A stretch of DNA of 64,000 nucleotides. It comes from Lysobacterales bacterium. GTDB taxonomy: Bacteria; Pseudomonadota; Gammaproteobacteria; Xanthomonadales; SZUA-38. Position numbers and translations under genes: made by a program. Location: the NCBI GenBank assembly GCA_030065125.1, contig JASJDM010000025.1, positions 1 to 64,000 of the forward strand. The letters are read 5' to 3'. Below, piece by piece: positions 36,489 to 48,358 of this stretch; position 1 is the stretch's first letter; each line of letters starts with the position of its first letter. The notes beneath the pieces are model-generated. The model was not told where the DNA came from. It made no database searches and was given only the letters and a program-made list of their open reading frames with translations.

Positions 36489-39400
36489 CTACATATTGCG
36501 GCGGTACTCCCCACCCACCTGGTACAGGGCATGGGTCATCTGGCCCAGGGAGCAGCACCTGGCGGCTTCCATCAGCGCCTGGAACGTATTGCCCCGGGTC
36601 CGGGCGACGGACTGCAGCGCCTTGAGGGCTTCAACCGTCTGGCTGGCATGCAGCTCCTGGTAGGCCTCCACATTGGTGATCTGCTGTTGCTTTTCAGGTT
36701 CGGTGGAGCGGATCAGCTCGATGGCACCGGGATCTTCTTCCTCGCCGGGCTTGGGACGGAAGGTGTTGACGCCGATGATGGGCAGGCTGCCGTCGTGCTT
36801 TTTGGATTCGTAGTACAGGCTTTCCTCCTGGATCTTGGAGCGCTGATACATGGTGTCCATGGCGCCCAGCACGCCACCCCGGTCTGAAATCCGCTCAAAC
36901 TCCCGGTATACCGCTTCTTCCACCAGGTCGGTCAGCTCCTGCACCACGAAGCTGCCCTGCCAGGGGTTTTCGCAGAAGTTCAGGCCCAGCTCGTTGTTGA
37001 TAATGAGCTGGATGGCCACGGCCCTCCGTACGGACTCCTCGGTGGGCGTGGTAATGGCCTCGTCATAGGCATTGGTGTGCAGGCTGTTGGTGTTGTCGAA
37101 GATCGCGTACAGCGCCTGCAGGGTGGTGCGGACGTCGTTGAACTGAATCTCCTGGGCGTGCAGGGACCGGCCCGAGGTCTGGATGTGGTACTTCAGCATC
37201 TGGCTGCGCCGATTGGCCCCGTAGCGCTCGCGCATGGCCCGGGCCCAGATGCGCCGGGCCACCCGGCCGATCACGGTGTACTCCGGGTCCATGCCGTTGG
37301 AAAAGAAAAACGACAGGTTGGGGGCAAAGTCGTCGATGTTCATGCCCCGGGCCAGGTAGTACTCCACGATGGTGAAGCCGTTGGACAGGGTGAATGCCAG
37401 CTGGCTGATCGGGTTCGCCCCTGCTTCAGCGATGTGGTAACCGGAAATGGACACCGAGTAGAAATTGCGCACGTTGTGGTCGACAAAGTACTGCTGGATG
37501 TCGCCCATCATGTGCATGGCAAACTCGGTGGAAAAGATGCAGGTATTCTGGGCCTGGTCTTCCTTCAGGATGTCCGCCTGCACCGTGCCGCGAACCCGGC
37601 TCAGGGTTTCGGTCTTGATCCGCTGGTAGGTGTCCGGGTCCAGCAGCTGGTCGCCGGTCACGCCCAGCATGCCCAGCCCGAGACCGTCATTACCCTCGGG
37701 CAGGTCGCCGGAGTACTCGGGCCGATTGTCACCAACCTGCAGTTCCCGGATCCGCGCCTGGGCCTGTTCCCACTGGCCCTGCTCTTTCAGATGTTTTTCT
37801 ACCTGCTGATCGACGGCCGTATTCATGAAAAAGGCCAGGATCATGGGCGCCGGACCGTTGATGGTCATGGACACCGAAGTACTGGGGTCGCACAGGTCAA
37901 AACCCGAGTAGAGCTTTTTCATGTCGTCCAGGGTGGCGATGGAGACGCCGGAGTTGCCGATCTTGCCGTAGATGTCCGGCCGCAGGTGTGGGTCCTCCCC
38001 GTACAGCGTGACCGAGTCGAAGGCCGTGGACAGCCGAGCCGCCTTGGCATCCAGCGACACATAGTGAAAGCGCCGGTTGGTGCGCTCCGGGGTGCCTTCG
38101 CCGGCAAACATCCGGGTCGGGTCCTCGCCGGTACGCCGGTAGGGATAGACGCCCCCGGTATAGGGATAGCTGCCTGGCAGGTTTTCCCGCAGCAGGAAGC
38201 GCAGCTGCTCACCCCAGTCATCGGTGGTGGGCGGAGAGATTTTGGGTATCTGGTTGCGGCTCAGGGACTCAACGTAGTTGGCGCCGGTAATTTCTTTGCC
38301 GCGAACCTGGTAGGAATACTGTTGTGCCCTGACCGCAGCCCGGCGCTTGGGCCATTCACGCAGCAGGTCCGTGGCGTCAGCGCTGAGGGTCTTGAGATTC
38401 TCGTTGTAGCGTTCCCGCAGGTGTACCAGGGAAGCATCCGCCTGATCAGACCGGGTCTCGCGGTACAGCGCCAGCGGTTCCGGCAGATCGGGATCGTTGA
38501 GGGCACGCAAGGCTTCGTAAAAATGCTGGGCCATGGTGGCCGCTTCAGCCTGCCGGTCGGCGCTGGCGTTCAGGCTCCGTCCCTGCTCCGAGATCTCCGC
38601 CAGGTAGCGGATGCGTTCGGCTGGAATCAGCGCCAGGGCCTGAGGCTCCCGGGAGTCGCCAACCAGGTCCACCTGCCACTGGGCCGGGTCCAACCCACAT
38701 TTTTCCGCCACCAGACGACACAGGTTGGCGAACATCCAGCTGACGCCGGGATCGTTGAACTGGCTGGCGATAGTGGCGTAAACCGGCACATCGTCATCGG
38801 CCATGTCGAATTTCAGGTGATTGCGCTTCCACTGCTTGCGCACGTCCCGCAGGGCGTCTTCGGCACCCTTGCGGTCGAATTTGTTCAGGATCACCAGCTC
38901 GGCGAAGTCCAGCATGTCGATCTTTTCCAGCTGGGTGGGTGCGCCGTAGTCCGGGGTCATGGCGTAGACCGGGAAATCCACCAGGTCGACGATTTCAGAG
39001 TCCGACTGGCCGATTCCAGCCGTCTCCACGATGATCATGTCGAAGCCCAGGGACTTGAGGAAGGCAATGGCGTCGCTGAGGATGGCGCTGGTGGCCAGGT
39101 GCTGGCGACGGGTGGCCATGGAGCGCATGAACGTCCGCTTGCTGCGCAGGGCATTCATTCGGATGCGGTCGCCAAGCAGCGCGCCGCCGGTGCGCCGCCG
39201 GGTCGGATCAACCGCCAGAATGGCAATGGACTTGTCCGGGAACGCGTGCATGAAGCGATTGATGATCTCGTCGGTCAGGCTGGACTTTCCAGCACCACCG
39301 GTGCCGGTCAGGCCCACCACGGGGGTTCTGCCCGCGGCCGCCTGCCATTCCTTGCGCAGCCGGCTCAGGGTCTCCTCGGGGATCTGCTCGTCCTCCAGGG

Positions 39401-39929
39401 CCGACAGCATGGCCGCCATGGCCACCGGATTGTTCCGGGAGACCGCCTCGGGCTGAATGCTGTGTCGCCGATGCTCCTGGGTGCGGCTGACCAGGTCCTG
39501 GATCATCTCCACCAGTCCCATTTGCAGACCGTCGTTGGGATGGTAGATGCGCTCGACGCCGTACTCGTGGAGCTCGGTGATTTCCTCCGGCGTGATGGTG
39601 CCACCACCACCGCCGAAGACCTTGATGTGTCCCGCGCCCAGATCCGCCAGCATGTCCACCATGTACTTGAAGTACTCCATGTGGCCGCCCTGGTAGGAAC
39701 TCAGGGCAATGCCGTCAGCGTCTTCCTGAATGGCCGCCCGCACCACGTCCTCAACGCTGCGGTTGTGGCCCAGGTGTACGACTTCGACACCCTGGGCCTG
39801 GATCAGGCGTCGCATGATGTTGATGGCGGCATCGTGCCCGTCAAACAGCGAGGCGGCGGTGACAAAGCGCAGCGGGAACGCGCGGGCTTCGGTTGTGGCG
39901 GTTTCGAGATGTTCGGCGGAAGTACTCAT
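36489..39929 (-). CDS. icmF: Fused isobutyryl-CoA mutase IcmF with GTPase chaperone domain
   Basis: This is a 1146-residue B12-dependent acyl-CoA mutase. The cobalamin-binding domain comes first (DGHDAA with H32 as lower cobalt ligand, about 20-150). A MeaI-type P-loop GTPase follows (GTGGAGKSS at 209-217), which gates cofactor loading. The mutase TIM barrel occupies the rest (about 580-1146; [21 protein letters not shown]). This domain order defines IcmF, which interconverts isobutyryl- and butyryl-CoA and, in some variants, pivalyl-/isovaleryl-CoA. It is monocistronic and convergent with the decarboxylase. A separate adenosyltransferase is not in the window. Confidence 0.97.
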   Translation of the reverse strand: MSTSAEHLETATTEARAFPLRFVTAASLFDGHDAAINIMRRLIQAQGVEVVHLGHNRSVEDVVRAAIQEDADGIALSSYQGGHMEYFKYMVDMLADLGAGHIKVFGGGGGTITPEEITELHEYGVERIYHPNDGLQMGLVEMIQDLVSRTQEHRRHSIQPEAVSRNNPVAMAAMLSALEDEQIPEETLSRLRKEWQAAAGRTPVVGLTGTGGAGKSSLTDEIINRFMHAFPDKSIAILAVDPTRRRTGGALLGDRIRMNALRSKRTFMRSMATRRQHLATSAILSDAIAFLKSLGFDMIIVETAGIGQSDSEIVDLVDFPVYAMTPDYGAPTQLEKIDMLDFAELVILNKFDRKGAEDALRDVRKQWKRNHLKFDMADDDVPVYATIASQFNDPGVSWMFANLCRLVAEKCGLDPAQWQVDLVGDSREPQALALIPAERIRYLAEISEQGRSLNASADRQAEAATMAQHFYEALRALNDPDLPEPLALYRETRSDQADASLVHLRERYNENLKTLSADATDLLREWPKRRAAVRAQQYSYQVRGKEITGANYVESLSRNQIPKISPPTTDDWGEQLRFLLRENLPGSYPYTGGVYPYRRTGEDPTRMFAGEGTPERTNRRFHYVSLDAKAARLSTAFDSVTLYGEDPHLRPDIYGKIGNSGVSIATLDDMKKLYSGFDLCDPSTSVSMTINGPAPMILAFFMNTAVDQQVEKHLKEQGQWEQAQARIRELQVGDNRPEYSGDLPEGNDGLGLGMLGVTGDQLLDPDTYQRIKTETLSRVRGTVQADILKEDQAQNTCIFSTEFAMHMMGDIQQYFVDHNVRNFYSVSISGYHIAEAGANPISQLAFTLSNGFTIVEYYLARGMNIDDFAPNLSFFFSNGMDPEYTVIGRVARRIWARAMRERYGANRRSQMLKYHIQTSGRSLHAQEIQFNDVRTTLQALYAIFDNTNSLHTNAYDEAITTPTEESVRRAVAIQLIINNELGLNFCENPWQGSFVVQELTDLVEEAVYREFERISDRGGVLGAMDTMYQRSKIQEESLYYESKKHDGSLPIIGVNTFRPKPGEEEDPGAIELIRSTEPEKQQQITNVEAYQELHASQTVEALKALQSVARTRGNTFQALMEAARCCSLGQMTHALYQVGGEYRRNM

Positions 39930-40041
39930 TTGTTGTTGTTCTGGCTGGTGTTTTCAGGGCAGAACCGCCAATTATAGTCCGGCCGCGTGAAGCCTGCCTG
40001 TTCGGCGCTCGAATTCAGCGAAACACGCAGCTAAGCCATTC

Positions 40042-40057
40042 GTTAACATCTGTTAAC
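40042..40057. promoter_or_regulatory. Candidate operator: GTTAACA-TC-TGTTAAC palindrome
   Basis: Perfect 7-bp arms separated by two bases lie about 113 bp upstream of icmF (minus strand) and 72 bp upstream of the gene at 40129. The AT content is well above the surroundings. It could control either divergent gene; no cognate regulator is known. Confidence 0.45.
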
Positions 40058-40128
40058 AAAGATCGTATTGCTGAAAAAATCCCGACACTCTAAGGTCTGG
40101 TTACGCCCCACAGGGAATTTTTCCTTAC

Positions 40129-40557
40129 ATGATTGGCACCCAAAGGCTCCCGCAGGATCCGACTCGCCCAGCCATCAGCTGTCAGTGGTCTCATGACCGC
40201 GAGCGGGGGCTGATACAGATGAGCATCGGCTCGCCGGATGATCGTTACCCCAACTCGAGCAAGGCGCACCGCTGGATCACCCAGAAGCTGGTGTCGGTTT
40301 GCGACCAGAGCGACTGCTACCGAATCCTGCTCCAGGCCTATCCGGCCTACCGCATGGACCTGTTGTCCAATCAGAACGCTGCGGCCCGCCTGCGCCAGCT
40401 GGGCGTCACCAGCAGGTTCAGGATAGCCTGGGTGGATCCCAACCCCGACACGGCTGATGGGTCACGCTTCCTGGAAAGTGTCCTGGTGTTGAGTGGATTC
40501 CCGGTCCTGCACCATTTTGACGAACCGGAACCGGCGCTGCAGTGGCTGTGCGGCTGA
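40129..40557 (+). CDS. Hypothetical protein, SpoIIAA/STAS-like
   Basis: The 142-residue protein has no signal sequence. The stretch from about residue 60 (YRILLQAYPAYRMDLLSNQNAAARLRQLGVTSRFRIAWVD) and the end (HHFDEPEPALQWLC) are reminiscent of SpoIIAA-like/STAS folds, but this is a pattern impression only. Internal ATG 40219 (MSIGSPDD) is a possible alternative start. It is divergent from icmF across a gap holding a palindrome. Confidence 0.6.
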   Translation: MIGTQRLPQDPTRPAISCQWSHDRERGLIQMSIGSPDDRYPNSSKAHRWITQKLVSVCDQSDCYRILLQAYPAYRMDLLSNQNAAARLRQLGVTSRFRIAWVDPNPDTADGSRFLESVLVLSGFPVLHHFDEPEPALQWLCG

Positions 40558-40611
40558 CGCCAGCCGTCCGCCGGACAGGGAAAATCGAGGTTCCGGTCTA
40601 ACCCTGGCGGG

Positions 40612-40968
40612 TCAGCGCTTGAGAATCTGGAGAACTTCTTCCAGCTCCCCGCGAATCTGACGGATGATCTGGTGGCTGCGGCTGACGTCGCTCTTGGCCT
40701 GGTCCCCTTCCAGACGCTGGCGCGCCCCGGTGATGGTAAAGCCCTGCTCGTACAGCAGGCTGCGGATCTGGCGGATCATGATCACGTCATGCCGCTGGTA
40801 GTAGCGTCGATTACCGCGACGCTTGACGGGCTTCAGGTGCGGAAATTCCTGCTCCCAATAGCGCAACACGTGAGGTTTGACCCCGCACAGCTCGCTGACC
40901 TCGCCGATGGTGAAGTAACGTTTGGCCGGTATCGCCGGTAGCTCGTTGTTACTGCCCGGGTCCAGCAT
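40612..40968 (-). CDS. MerR-family transcriptional regulator downstream of ihfA
   Basis: The 118-residue regulator has a winged helix-turn-helix ([28 protein letters not shown], about residues 18-45) and a short coiled coil; it has no effector domain. A MerR-like gene directly after ihfA is a conserved arrangement in many gammaproteobacteria. Its start overlaps the end of ihfA by 20 bases, so the two are co-translated. Targets unknown. Confidence 0.92.
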   Translation of the reverse strand: MLDPGSNNELPAIPAKRYFTIGEVSELCGVKPHVLRYWEQEFPHLKPVKRRGNRRYYQRHDVIMIRQIRSLLYEQGFTITGARQRLEGDQAKSDVSRSHQIIRQIRGELEEVLQILKR

Positions 40969-41248
40969 AGGCTTCTACTCTCGACTTCAATTTTTGTCCG
41001 GGCCGAAAAGTCACCACGGTGCGGGCGGAGATGGGGATTTCCTCTCCGGTCTTGGGATTACGTCCCGGCCTTTCGTTCTTTTGTCTCAGATCGAAGTTAC
41101 CGAAGCCGGAAAGCTTGACCTGCTCCCCTTCCTCAAGCGAACTGCGTACCGTCTCAAAGAACGCGTCAACAAATTCCTTAGCCTCCCGCTTGTTGAGTCC
41201 GACTTCCTCGAACAGCCTTTCGGCCATGTCAGCCTTGGTCAACGCCAT
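40949..41248 (-). CDS. ihfA: Integration host factor subunit alpha
   Basis: The 99-residue DNA-bending HU/IHF family protein starts [23 protein letters not shown]. The beta-arm segment [27 protein letters not shown] carries the intercalating proline. It pairs with IHF-beta (not in window) to bend DNA by about 160-180 degrees. It follows pheT by three bases, as in E. coli. Confidence 0.97.
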   Translation of the reverse strand: MALTKADMAERLFEEVGLNKREAKEFVDAFFETVRSSLEEGEQVKLSGFGNFDLRQKNERPGRNPKTGEEIPISARTVVTFRPGQKLKSRVEAYAGPGQ

Positions 41249-41251
41249 GTC

Positions 41252-43636
41252 TTACCCTCGCAAACTTGCACTCAGCTGGTCAGTCAGTTCGCTGACGACC
41301 GCTTCGACAACCCCGTCGGCTGCTTCGTTCGTCAAATTCTGATTCTGATCCTGAAGCACCATCCCAAACGCCAGGCTTTTCTGGCCCTCGGGAATACCCC
41401 GGCCCTTATATTCGTCAAAAACCACCAGCCTTGTCAATAAGTTACCCGCAGTTTCTTCAATAATTTGTTGCATCCGCTGCCAGCTGACATCTTCCCGGAC
41501 ATCAAAAGCAAGATCCCGCCTGATCGAAGGAAATCGCGACAAATCCTCCGCTTTTGGCAGCAAAGATGGCTGAAGTCCCGCAAAATTCAGCTCGAACCCG
41601 AACACCGGTCCACGCACATCGGCGGTTTCTCCCCATGCCGGGTGCAGGGCACCGACCCAGCCGACCACCTGTTCGCCACGGACCACGGTGGCCGATTGAC
41701 CGGGGTGGAGGTAAGCCAGCTCAGACCGGGCGAAGCTGAATTCGTCAGCCAGCCCGGTGAGCGCCAGCAGCGACTCCACGTCGCCCTTGATATCAAAAAA
41801 GTCCAGCGCGGTTCGAGACTCAGACCACTGTTCTGACACCCGGCTGCCGGCGGCCACCCCGGCGATCCGCATGGATTCGCTGACCACACCTCCCTGGTAG
41901 GGAAACGCCACGCCGGTCTCGAACAGGCGGACCGTTTCCTGCTGGCGATTCTGATTCTGGACCAGGGCACCCAGCAGGCCCGGTATCAGGCTGGTTCGCA
42001 TCACCGCCATATCGCCGGACAGGGGATTGGCCAGGGGAAACCCCTGCTCCGCCGCGCCGCCCTTCATAGGCTTCAGCACCTCGGGCGAAACAAAGCTGTA
42101 GGTGATGGCTTCGCAGTATCCCAGGTCCACCAGGCGAGCCGCTGCGTCGCCCAGCTGCACCAGCTGTTCCGGCTCCGTCACCACCGGCAGGTCACCACCG
42201 GGATTGGCTTCCGGCAGCTGATCGTAGCCGTAGATTCGGGCCACCTCCTCGATCAGGTCCACTTCGCGCTCGATGTCAAACCGGGTCGACGGCGGTGTGA
42301 CCTCCCAGCCATCGTCAGTTGCCACCGAACTCATGCCCAGGCCGGTCAGGATGGATTCCACCTGGGTCCGATCTACCGGGACACCCATCAGCAGATTGAC
42401 CCTGCTGGCACGCAGCGTGACGCTGGCCGCCTGGGGCAGGTGCTCGGACTCCACCGCCTCGATAATGGGACCAGCCTGGCCGCCGACGATTTCCAGCAGG
42501 AGTTCGGTGGCGCGCTCCATGGCCCGGACCTGCAGCTGTGGGTCGACCCCCCGCTCGAAGCGGTGGGCGGCGTCCGAGTGCACGCCAACGCGGCGGGCAC
42601 GGCCAATGATGGTGGACGGTTTGAACCAGGCCGCCTCCATGAACAGGTTGCGCGTGTCGTCGCCGACCGCGGTGCCGTCGCCACCCATCAACCCGCCCAG
42701 GGCCACGGCGCGGTCATTGTCGGTGATCAGCAGAAACTCTTCGTCCAGGGAGGCCTCGGTTCCGTCCAGCAGCGTCAGCGTTTCCCCCGGAACGGCCCGG
42801 CGCACGCTGATCGGACCGGTCAGCTTGTCCCGGTCGAATGCGTGCATGGGCTGGCCCAGTTCCAGCATCACGTAATTGGTGACGTCTACCGATGGCTTGA
42901 TGGGCCGCAGGCCGCATCGACGCAGTTTTTCCTGCATCCACAGTGGCGTCTCGGCCGTTGGATCCACGCCCTGGATGACGCGCCCCACATACCGGGCACA
43001 GTCACTGCTGCCGTGGAGATTCACCTCAAGCGTTTCCTGGATCTGCGGATCCACCGTGACCGCGGGATGGTCCTTGAACTCGCCCCCGGTAATGGCGGCA
43101 ACGTCCCTTGCGATACCGCGGATACTGAGGCAGTCGCCGCGGTTGGGCGTCAGGTCCACCTCGATGCTGTCATCGTTGAGCGCCAGGTAGTCCCGCAGGT
43201 CCGCACCCGCTGAAGCATCGGAGGGCAGTTCCATCAGGCCGGATGCATCCTCGGACAGGCCCAGCTCCCTGGCGGAACACAGCATGCCCTGGGAAGGAAC
43301 CCCCCGCAGCTCCGCGGCCTTGATATTGAAGCCACCGGGAAGCGTTGCCCCAACCATGGCCAGTGGCGCCTTCAGACCGACCCGGGCGTTGGGCGCCCCG
43401 CAAACAATCTGCAGCCGCCGGTCTCCGCCTGCATCCACCTCGCAGACCTTCAGCCGGTCGGCGTTGGGATGCGGCCCGGCGCTGACGACCTCGGCCACCA
43501 CCACGCCGTCAAACGCTTCCGCCGCCGGTGCCACCTCGTCCACTTCGAGGCCCGCCATGGTCAGACGATGGGCCAGTTCATCGGTGCCGAGGCCGGAATC
43601 CACCCAGTCTCTCAGCCAGTTGGTATTGAATCTCAT
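41252..43636 (-). CDS. pheT: Phenylalanyl-tRNA synthetase beta subunit
   Basis: The 794-residue beta subunit has an N-terminal tRNA-binding EMAP-like domain (about 40-150, CEVDAGGDRRLQIVCGAPN), the B3/B4 editing domain (about 215-375), B5 (about 400-475), the catalytic-like core, and a C-terminal ferredoxin-fold anticodon-binding domain (FPSIRRDLAFDV onward). Length matches the bacterial family. It lies 13 bases after pheS and 3 bases before ihfA in the same operon. Confidence 0.98.
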   Translation of the reverse strand: MRFNTNWLRDWVDSGLGTDELAHRLTMAGLEVDEVAPAAEAFDGVVVAEVVSAGPHPNADRLKVCEVDAGGDRRLQIVCGAPNARVGLKAPLAMVGATLPGGFNIKAAELRGVPSQGMLCSARELGLSEDASGLMELPSDASAGADLRDYLALNDDSIEVDLTPNRGDCLSIRGIARDVAAITGGEFKDHPAVTVDPQIQETLEVNLHGSSDCARYVGRVIQGVDPTAETPLWMQEKLRRCGLRPIKPSVDVTNYVMLELGQPMHAFDRDKLTGPISVRRAVPGETLTLLDGTEASLDEEFLLITDNDRAVALGGLMGGDGTAVGDDTRNLFMEAAWFKPSTIIGRARRVGVHSDAAHRFERGVDPQLQVRAMERATELLLEIVGGQAGPIIEAVESEHLPQAASVTLRASRVNLLMGVPVDRTQVESILTGLGMSSVATDDGWEVTPPSTRFDIEREVDLIEEVARIYGYDQLPEANPGGDLPVVTEPEQLVQLGDAAARLVDLGYCEAITYSFVSPEVLKPMKGGAAEQGFPLANPLSGDMAVMRTSLIPGLLGALVQNQNRQQETVRLFETGVAFPYQGGVVSESMRIAGVAAGSRVSEQWSESRTALDFFDIKGDVESLLALTGLADEFSFARSELAYLHPGQSATVVRGEQVVGWVGALHPAWGETADVRGPVFGFELNFAGLQPSLLPKAEDLSRFPSIRRDLAFDVREDVSWQRMQQIIEETAGNLLTRLVVFDEYKGRGIPEGQKSLAFGMVLQDQNQNLTNEAADGVVEAVVSELTDQLSASLRG

Positions 43637-43649
43637 GTTCCAGGCCCTG

Positions 43650-44705
<1,056 letters not shown>

Positions 44706-44747
44706 CGCTTGGTTTTTGGTGTCCGGTGCCCGGAAGGCACCAACGGG

Positions 44748-45107
44748 TTAGGCGCTTAGTCCAGCCTTGGCTCTCTCAGCCACAGCAGCAAAAGCGGCCT
44801 TATCGCGGACTGCCATATCGGCAAGAACCTTACGGTCCAGGTCGATGTTGGCCCGCTTAAGGCCGTTCATAAATCGACTGTAGGACAGACCGCATTCCCG
44901 GGCAGCGGCGTTGATGCGCACGATCCACAGGGAGCGGAACTGGCGCTTGCGCTGGCGACGATCGCGATAGGCGTACTGGCCGGCCTTGATGACCGCCTGC
45001 TTGGCAACGCGAAACACCTTGCGCCGCGCGTTGTAATAACCCTTGGCCTGTTTCAGGACCTTCTTGTGCCGGCGCCGTGCAATGACGCCTCTCTTAACTC
45101 GAGCCAT
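44748..45107 (-). CDS. rplT: 50S ribosomal protein L20
   Basis: The 119-residue L20 starts [29 protein letters not shown], with the basic N-terminal extension that threads into 23S rRNA. A textbook AAGGAG site lies upstream. In E. coli L20 represses its own operon by binding a leader structure before rpmI; the long palindrome-rich infC-rpmI spacer here may serve the same purpose. Confidence 0.99.
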   Translation of the reverse strand: MARVKRGVIARRRHKKVLKQAKGYYNARRKVFRVAKQAVIKAGQYAYRDRRQRKRQFRSLWIVRINAAARECGLSYSRFMNGLKRANIDLDRKVLADMAVRDKAAFAAVAERAKAGLSA

Positions 45108-45118
45108 GGTTTATCTCC

Positions 45119-45316
45119 TTACGAATACGGCAGCATCTGCTTGATGGCTTTCACATCAGCATCTTTGACCTGGGTCGTGCCACGCAGCTTACGCTTACGC
45201 TTCTGACTCATCTTGGTAAGGATATGGCTGGTGAACGCATGCCCGCGCTTGTAACCGCCAGAGGCAGTCTTACGAAAACGCTTGGCCGCGCCACGGTTGG
45301 TTTTCAACTTTGGCAT
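45119..45316 (-). CDS. rpmI: 50S ribosomal protein L35
   Basis: The 65-residue basic protein begins [31 protein letters not shown] and is full length. It is 11 bases upstream of rplT and preceded by a 284-bp spacer after infC, much longer than in E. coli. Confidence 0.99.
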   Translation of the reverse strand: MPKLKTNRGAAKRFRKTASGGYKRGHAFTSHILTKMSQKRKRKLRGTTQVKDADVKAIKQMLPYS

Positions 45317-45600
45317 TGTCTTTCCTTCATTACTTATTTGACGTGATCAGGTGACCCGTTGACCAAAGCCAGGGGTACTTTCCATTCCTACCCAATCCCG
45401 CGAGTTATAGGCGGCAACCCGCCATTTTCATCAGCACCTTTCATTATCGAAGGCACAGTTACGGCCCCAAACGGAGCCAGGCCTAAGGCCTATCTACGTT
45501 TTGGCACATGGATGTGCCAACGGCCGAAGGCCGTGAGCGAATCGGAAACCGCGTTTTCGATTCGCGTCCGCGATTCATCCATGGATGGATGATATCGCGG
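45317..45600 (-). promoter_or_regulatory. Long structured infC-rpmI spacer, possible L20 autoregulatory leader
   Basis: No gene is seen. The spacer contains five inverted repeats: AGGCC-TAA-GGCCT (45479-45491), TTGGCACAT-GG-ATGTGCCAA (45501-45520), CGGCC-GAA-GGCCG (45521-45533), GCGAATCG/CGATTCGC with extra A-T pairs (45537-45565), and CATCCATGGATG (45576-45587). Such a cluster could form an L20-binding fold, an RNA-processing site, or a small inserted repeat element. Confidence 0.5.
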
Positions 45601-46119
45601 TCAATGCTTAGGAGGCGCCAACATCATGACCATCACACGTCCTTCCATGGATGGTCTTTGTTCGACGACTACCTCCTCTCCGAGGTCGGTCTCGACCCGC
45701 TTCAGCAACTTGGCACCCAGATCCTGGTGCGCCATTTCGCGTCCGCGAAAGCGCAAACTGACCTTGACCTTGTCGCCCACTTCGATGAATCCGCGGAGTT
45801 TCCGCATTTTCACCTGGTAATCTGCCTCTTCGGTGCCCGGCCGAAACTTCACTTCCTTGATGTGAATCTGTTTCTGCTTTTTGCGGGCCGCCTGGGCTTT
45901 CTTGGATTGCTCGAACTTGAACTTGCCGTAATCCATGATCCGGCAAACCGGCGGGTCAGCGGTAGGAACAACTTCCACCAGGTCCAGCCCCAGGTCTGAA
46001 GCGAGTTGCATCGCCTCCGCGATGGGCCTGATACCAATCTGATCTCCATTCGCATCGATGACGCGAACTTCTGGCGCGGTTATTTTGTCATTTCGTCGAG
46101 TCTGCTTTTGTTGGGCGAT
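45601..46119 (-). CDS. infC: Translation initiation factor IF-3, ATC start codon
   Basis: The 172-residue IF-3 keeps the 30S subunit free and checks the start codon. The first ATG in frame (46011) would remove the conserved N-terminal domain. Reading upstream, the sequence continues [20 protein letters not shown] to an ATC codon at 46119-46117, with GGAGG eight bases before it and no ATG, GTG or TTG in between. Rare start codons on infC (ATT in E. coli) allow IF-3 to repress its own synthesis. The rest is typical: [47 protein letters not shown]. The gene begins three bases after the thrS stop. Confidence 0.95.
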   Translation of the reverse strand: MAQQKQTRRNDKITAPEVRVIDANGDQIGIRPIAEAMQLASDLGLDLVEVVPTADPPVCRIMDYGKFKFEQSKKAQAARKKQKQIHIKEVKFRPGTEEADYQVKMRKLRGFIEVGDKVKVSLRFRGREMAHQDLGAKLLKRVETDLGEEVVVEQRPSMEGRVMVMMLAPPKH

Positions 46120-46122
46120 GCC

Positions 46123-48054
46123 TCAGTCCTCCAGTTTTTCCAAATTCGTCAGCCGCTTTTCCACGGCCCCACGCAACAACGCTGCAAAGGATTCCACCGT
46201 CATGACCCCGAGGTCCTGACCGTCTCTGAGACGGACGGCGACGGAGCCAGATTCTACCTCCCGATCACCAACGACCAGCAGGCACGGAACCTTCTGCAGC
46301 GTGCGCTCGCGGATTTTATAGCCGATTTTCTCGTTTCTCAAGTCCGAATCCACCCGAAACCCTTGTTGTGAAAGGGTTTGCTGGACCTGCTGGCAGAAGG
46401 CCTCCTGGCGATCCGTGATATTCATCACCACCGCCTGAACCGGGCTCAGCCAGACGGGCAGCGCGCCGGCATATTCCTCGATCAGGATTCCGATAAACCG
46501 CTCCAGTGAGCCCAGGATGGCCCGGTGCAGCATGACCGGCGTCTGCTTTTCGCTGTTGTCGTCGATGTACGTGGCGTCCAGCCGCCCGGGCATGGAGAAA
46601 TCCACCTGCATGGTGCCGCACTGCCACACCCGTCCCAGGCTGTCTTTCAGGCTGTATTCGATCTTGGGGCCGTAAAACGCGCCCTCGCCGGGCTGCAGTT
46701 CCCAATCCACGCCTTTTTCGTCCAGCACCTCGGCCAGGGCAGCCTCGGATTTGTCCCAGATCTCGTCACTGCCGACGCGTTTTTCCGGTCGCGTGGACAG
46801 CTTGACGATGATGTCGTGGAAGCCGAAATCCGCGTAGACCTCCCGCACCAGCTCATGAAACCGGTCCACCTCGGACTTGATCTGCTCCTCGGTGCAGAAG
46901 ATATGGGCGTCATCCTGGATGAAATTGCGTACCCGCATCAGACCGTGCAGCGCCCCGGACGGCTCGTTGCGGTGGCAGGAGCCAAACTCCGCCATACGCA
47001 GTGGCAGTTCCTTATAGCTGTGCAGATTGCTGTTGTAGATCTGCACGTGGCACGGGCAGTTCATGGGTTTGACCGCATAGTCGCGGTTTTCCGACTCCGT
47101 CGTGAACATGTGCTCCCGGAACTTGTCCCAGTGGCCGGATTTTTCCCACAGGGCCCGATCCACGATCATCGGCGTCTTGATCTCCTGGTAGCCGTTGACC
47201 TTGAGCTTCTCCCGGATGTAGTTCTCCACCTCCAGCCAGATGCGGTAGCCGTGGTCGTGCCAGAACACCATGCCCGGCGCGGCCTCCTGCAGGTGAAACA
47301 GGTCCAGCTGTGTGGCCAGCTTGCGGTGGTCCCGCTTGGCGGCCTCTTCCAACCGGTGCAGGTAAGCCTTCAGGTCTTTCTTGTTACCCCAGGCCGTACC
47401 GTAGATCCGCTGCAGCATCTCGTTGTTCGAGTCCCCGCGCCAGTAAGCACCGGCGATCTTCATCAGCTTGAAAGCCTTGATCCGGTCCGTGCTGGGGATG
47501 TGCGGGCCCCGGCACAGGTCGATGAAGTCACCCTGACGGTACAGGGAAATCGGTTCATCCGAGGGAATATCCGCAATAATCCGGGCCTTGTACTCCTCGC
47601 CCATGTCGCGGAAGTATTCCACGGCCTCGTCCCGGGGCATCTCGGTCCGCTCCACCTGGAAGGCTTCGCTCACGACTTTGGCCATTTCCGCTTCGATTTT
47701 TTCCAGATCTTCCGGCTTGAAACCCTTGGGAAAATGGAAATCGTAGTAAAAGCCGTCCTCGATGACCGGGCCGATCGTGACCTGGGCCTCGGGGAACAAC
47801 CGCTTGACCGCCTGGGCCATCAGGTGGGCACAGGAATGCCGAATGACCTCCAGGCCTTCTTCGTCGCGATCGGTGACGATGGCGACTTCCGCATCAGAAT
47901 CAATCACATGGGAGGTATCGACCAGCTTCCCATCCACTTTGCCGGCCAGGGCGGCCTTGGCCAGGCCCGGACCGATGTCGGCGGCGATGTCAGCGATGGA
48001 CACCGGATGGTCAAACTGTCTTTGGCTGCCGTCAGGCAGTGTGATCGAGGGCAT
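46123..48054 (-). CDS. thrS: Threonyl-tRNA synthetase
   Basis: The 643-residue class II synthetase has an N-terminal TGS domain ([19 protein letters not shown]), an SAD editing domain with [16 protein letters not shown], the catalytic core ([15 protein letters not shown], motif 3 [19 protein letters not shown]) and a C-terminal anticodon-binding domain. The ATG at 48054 is chosen by alignment with E. coli; an in-frame TTG ten codons upstream is less likely. It heads the thrS-infC-rpmI-rplT operon. Confidence 0.98.
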   Translation of the reverse strand: MPSITLPDGSQRQFDHPVSIADIAADIGPGLAKAALAGKVDGKLVDTSHVIDSDAEVAIVTDRDEEGLEVIRHSCAHLMAQAVKRLFPEAQVTIGPVIEDGFYYDFHFPKGFKPEDLEKIEAEMAKVVSEAFQVERTEMPRDEAVEYFRDMGEEYKARIIADIPSDEPISLYRQGDFIDLCRGPHIPSTDRIKAFKLMKIAGAYWRGDSNNEMLQRIYGTAWGNKKDLKAYLHRLEEAAKRDHRKLATQLDLFHLQEAAPGMVFWHDHGYRIWLEVENYIREKLKVNGYQEIKTPMIVDRALWEKSGHWDKFREHMFTTESENRDYAVKPMNCPCHVQIYNSNLHSYKELPLRMAEFGSCHRNEPSGALHGLMRVRNFIQDDAHIFCTEEQIKSEVDRFHELVREVYADFGFHDIIVKLSTRPEKRVGSDEIWDKSEAALAEVLDEKGVDWELQPGEGAFYGPKIEYSLKDSLGRVWQCGTMQVDFSMPGRLDATYIDDNSEKQTPVMLHRAILGSLERFIGILIEEYAGALPVWLSPVQAVVMNITDRQEAFCQQVQQTLSQQGFRVDSDLRNEKIGYKIRERTLQKVPCLLVVGDREVESGSVAVRLRDGQDLGVMTVESFAALLRGAVEKRLTNLEKLED

Positions 48055-48100
48055 TTTCCTGTCACCGGTTTTTGTATCAGACAAAAGTTGCGGACAAAAA

Positions 48101-48121
48101 AAAGGGCGCTCGGCGCCCTTT
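48101..48121 (-). terminator. Intrinsic terminator upstream of thrS
   Basis: A perfect 9-bp stem, AAAGGGCGC with GCGCCCTTT, on a TCG loop is followed on the minus strand by eight T. It either ends the aldo/keto reductase operon or, lying only about 47 bases before the thrS start, acts as a leader attenuator for thrS. Confidence 0.88.
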
Positions 48122-48358
48122 CAAATATCATGCGCGAGCGAGTCTTCGCTTATCTACGTAGTAGTTCGAAAAGAAACGTTCATAAGCAGATTGTAGCGCT
48201 AAGTGACATCGGCGTCATCCTGAAAAACGCGCCGACGTCGGAGCAATGGGGTCAGAGCACTGGGGTCAGAGAGAGCACTGGGGTCAGAGTAAAGGGACAG
48301 AGTAAGGCACGCCTTACTCTGTCCCTTTACTCTGACCCCGCCCTTCAGATCCCGCCCT
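48122..48358. repeat. REP-like element with a 29-bp perfect inverted repeat
   Basis: No gene is seen. GGGGTCAGAG occurs directly at 48248, 48262 and 48280. The third copy opens a 29-bp arm (48280-48308) that is exactly complementary to 48311-48339 with only AC between them. A 14-bp direct repeat (CCCGCCCTTCAGAT, 48337-48350 and 48351-48364) follows and runs into the aldo/keto reductase stop. The TCTGACCCC motif is what I know from REP elements mobilised by RAYT transposases. Confidence 0.85.

Noticed and set aside
37077..39977. 966-codon open frame antisense to icmF
   Set aside because: It is the mirror of a high-GC coding region; the composition is Gly/His/Val/Gln-heavy with no domain, and IcmF on the other strand is unambiguous.
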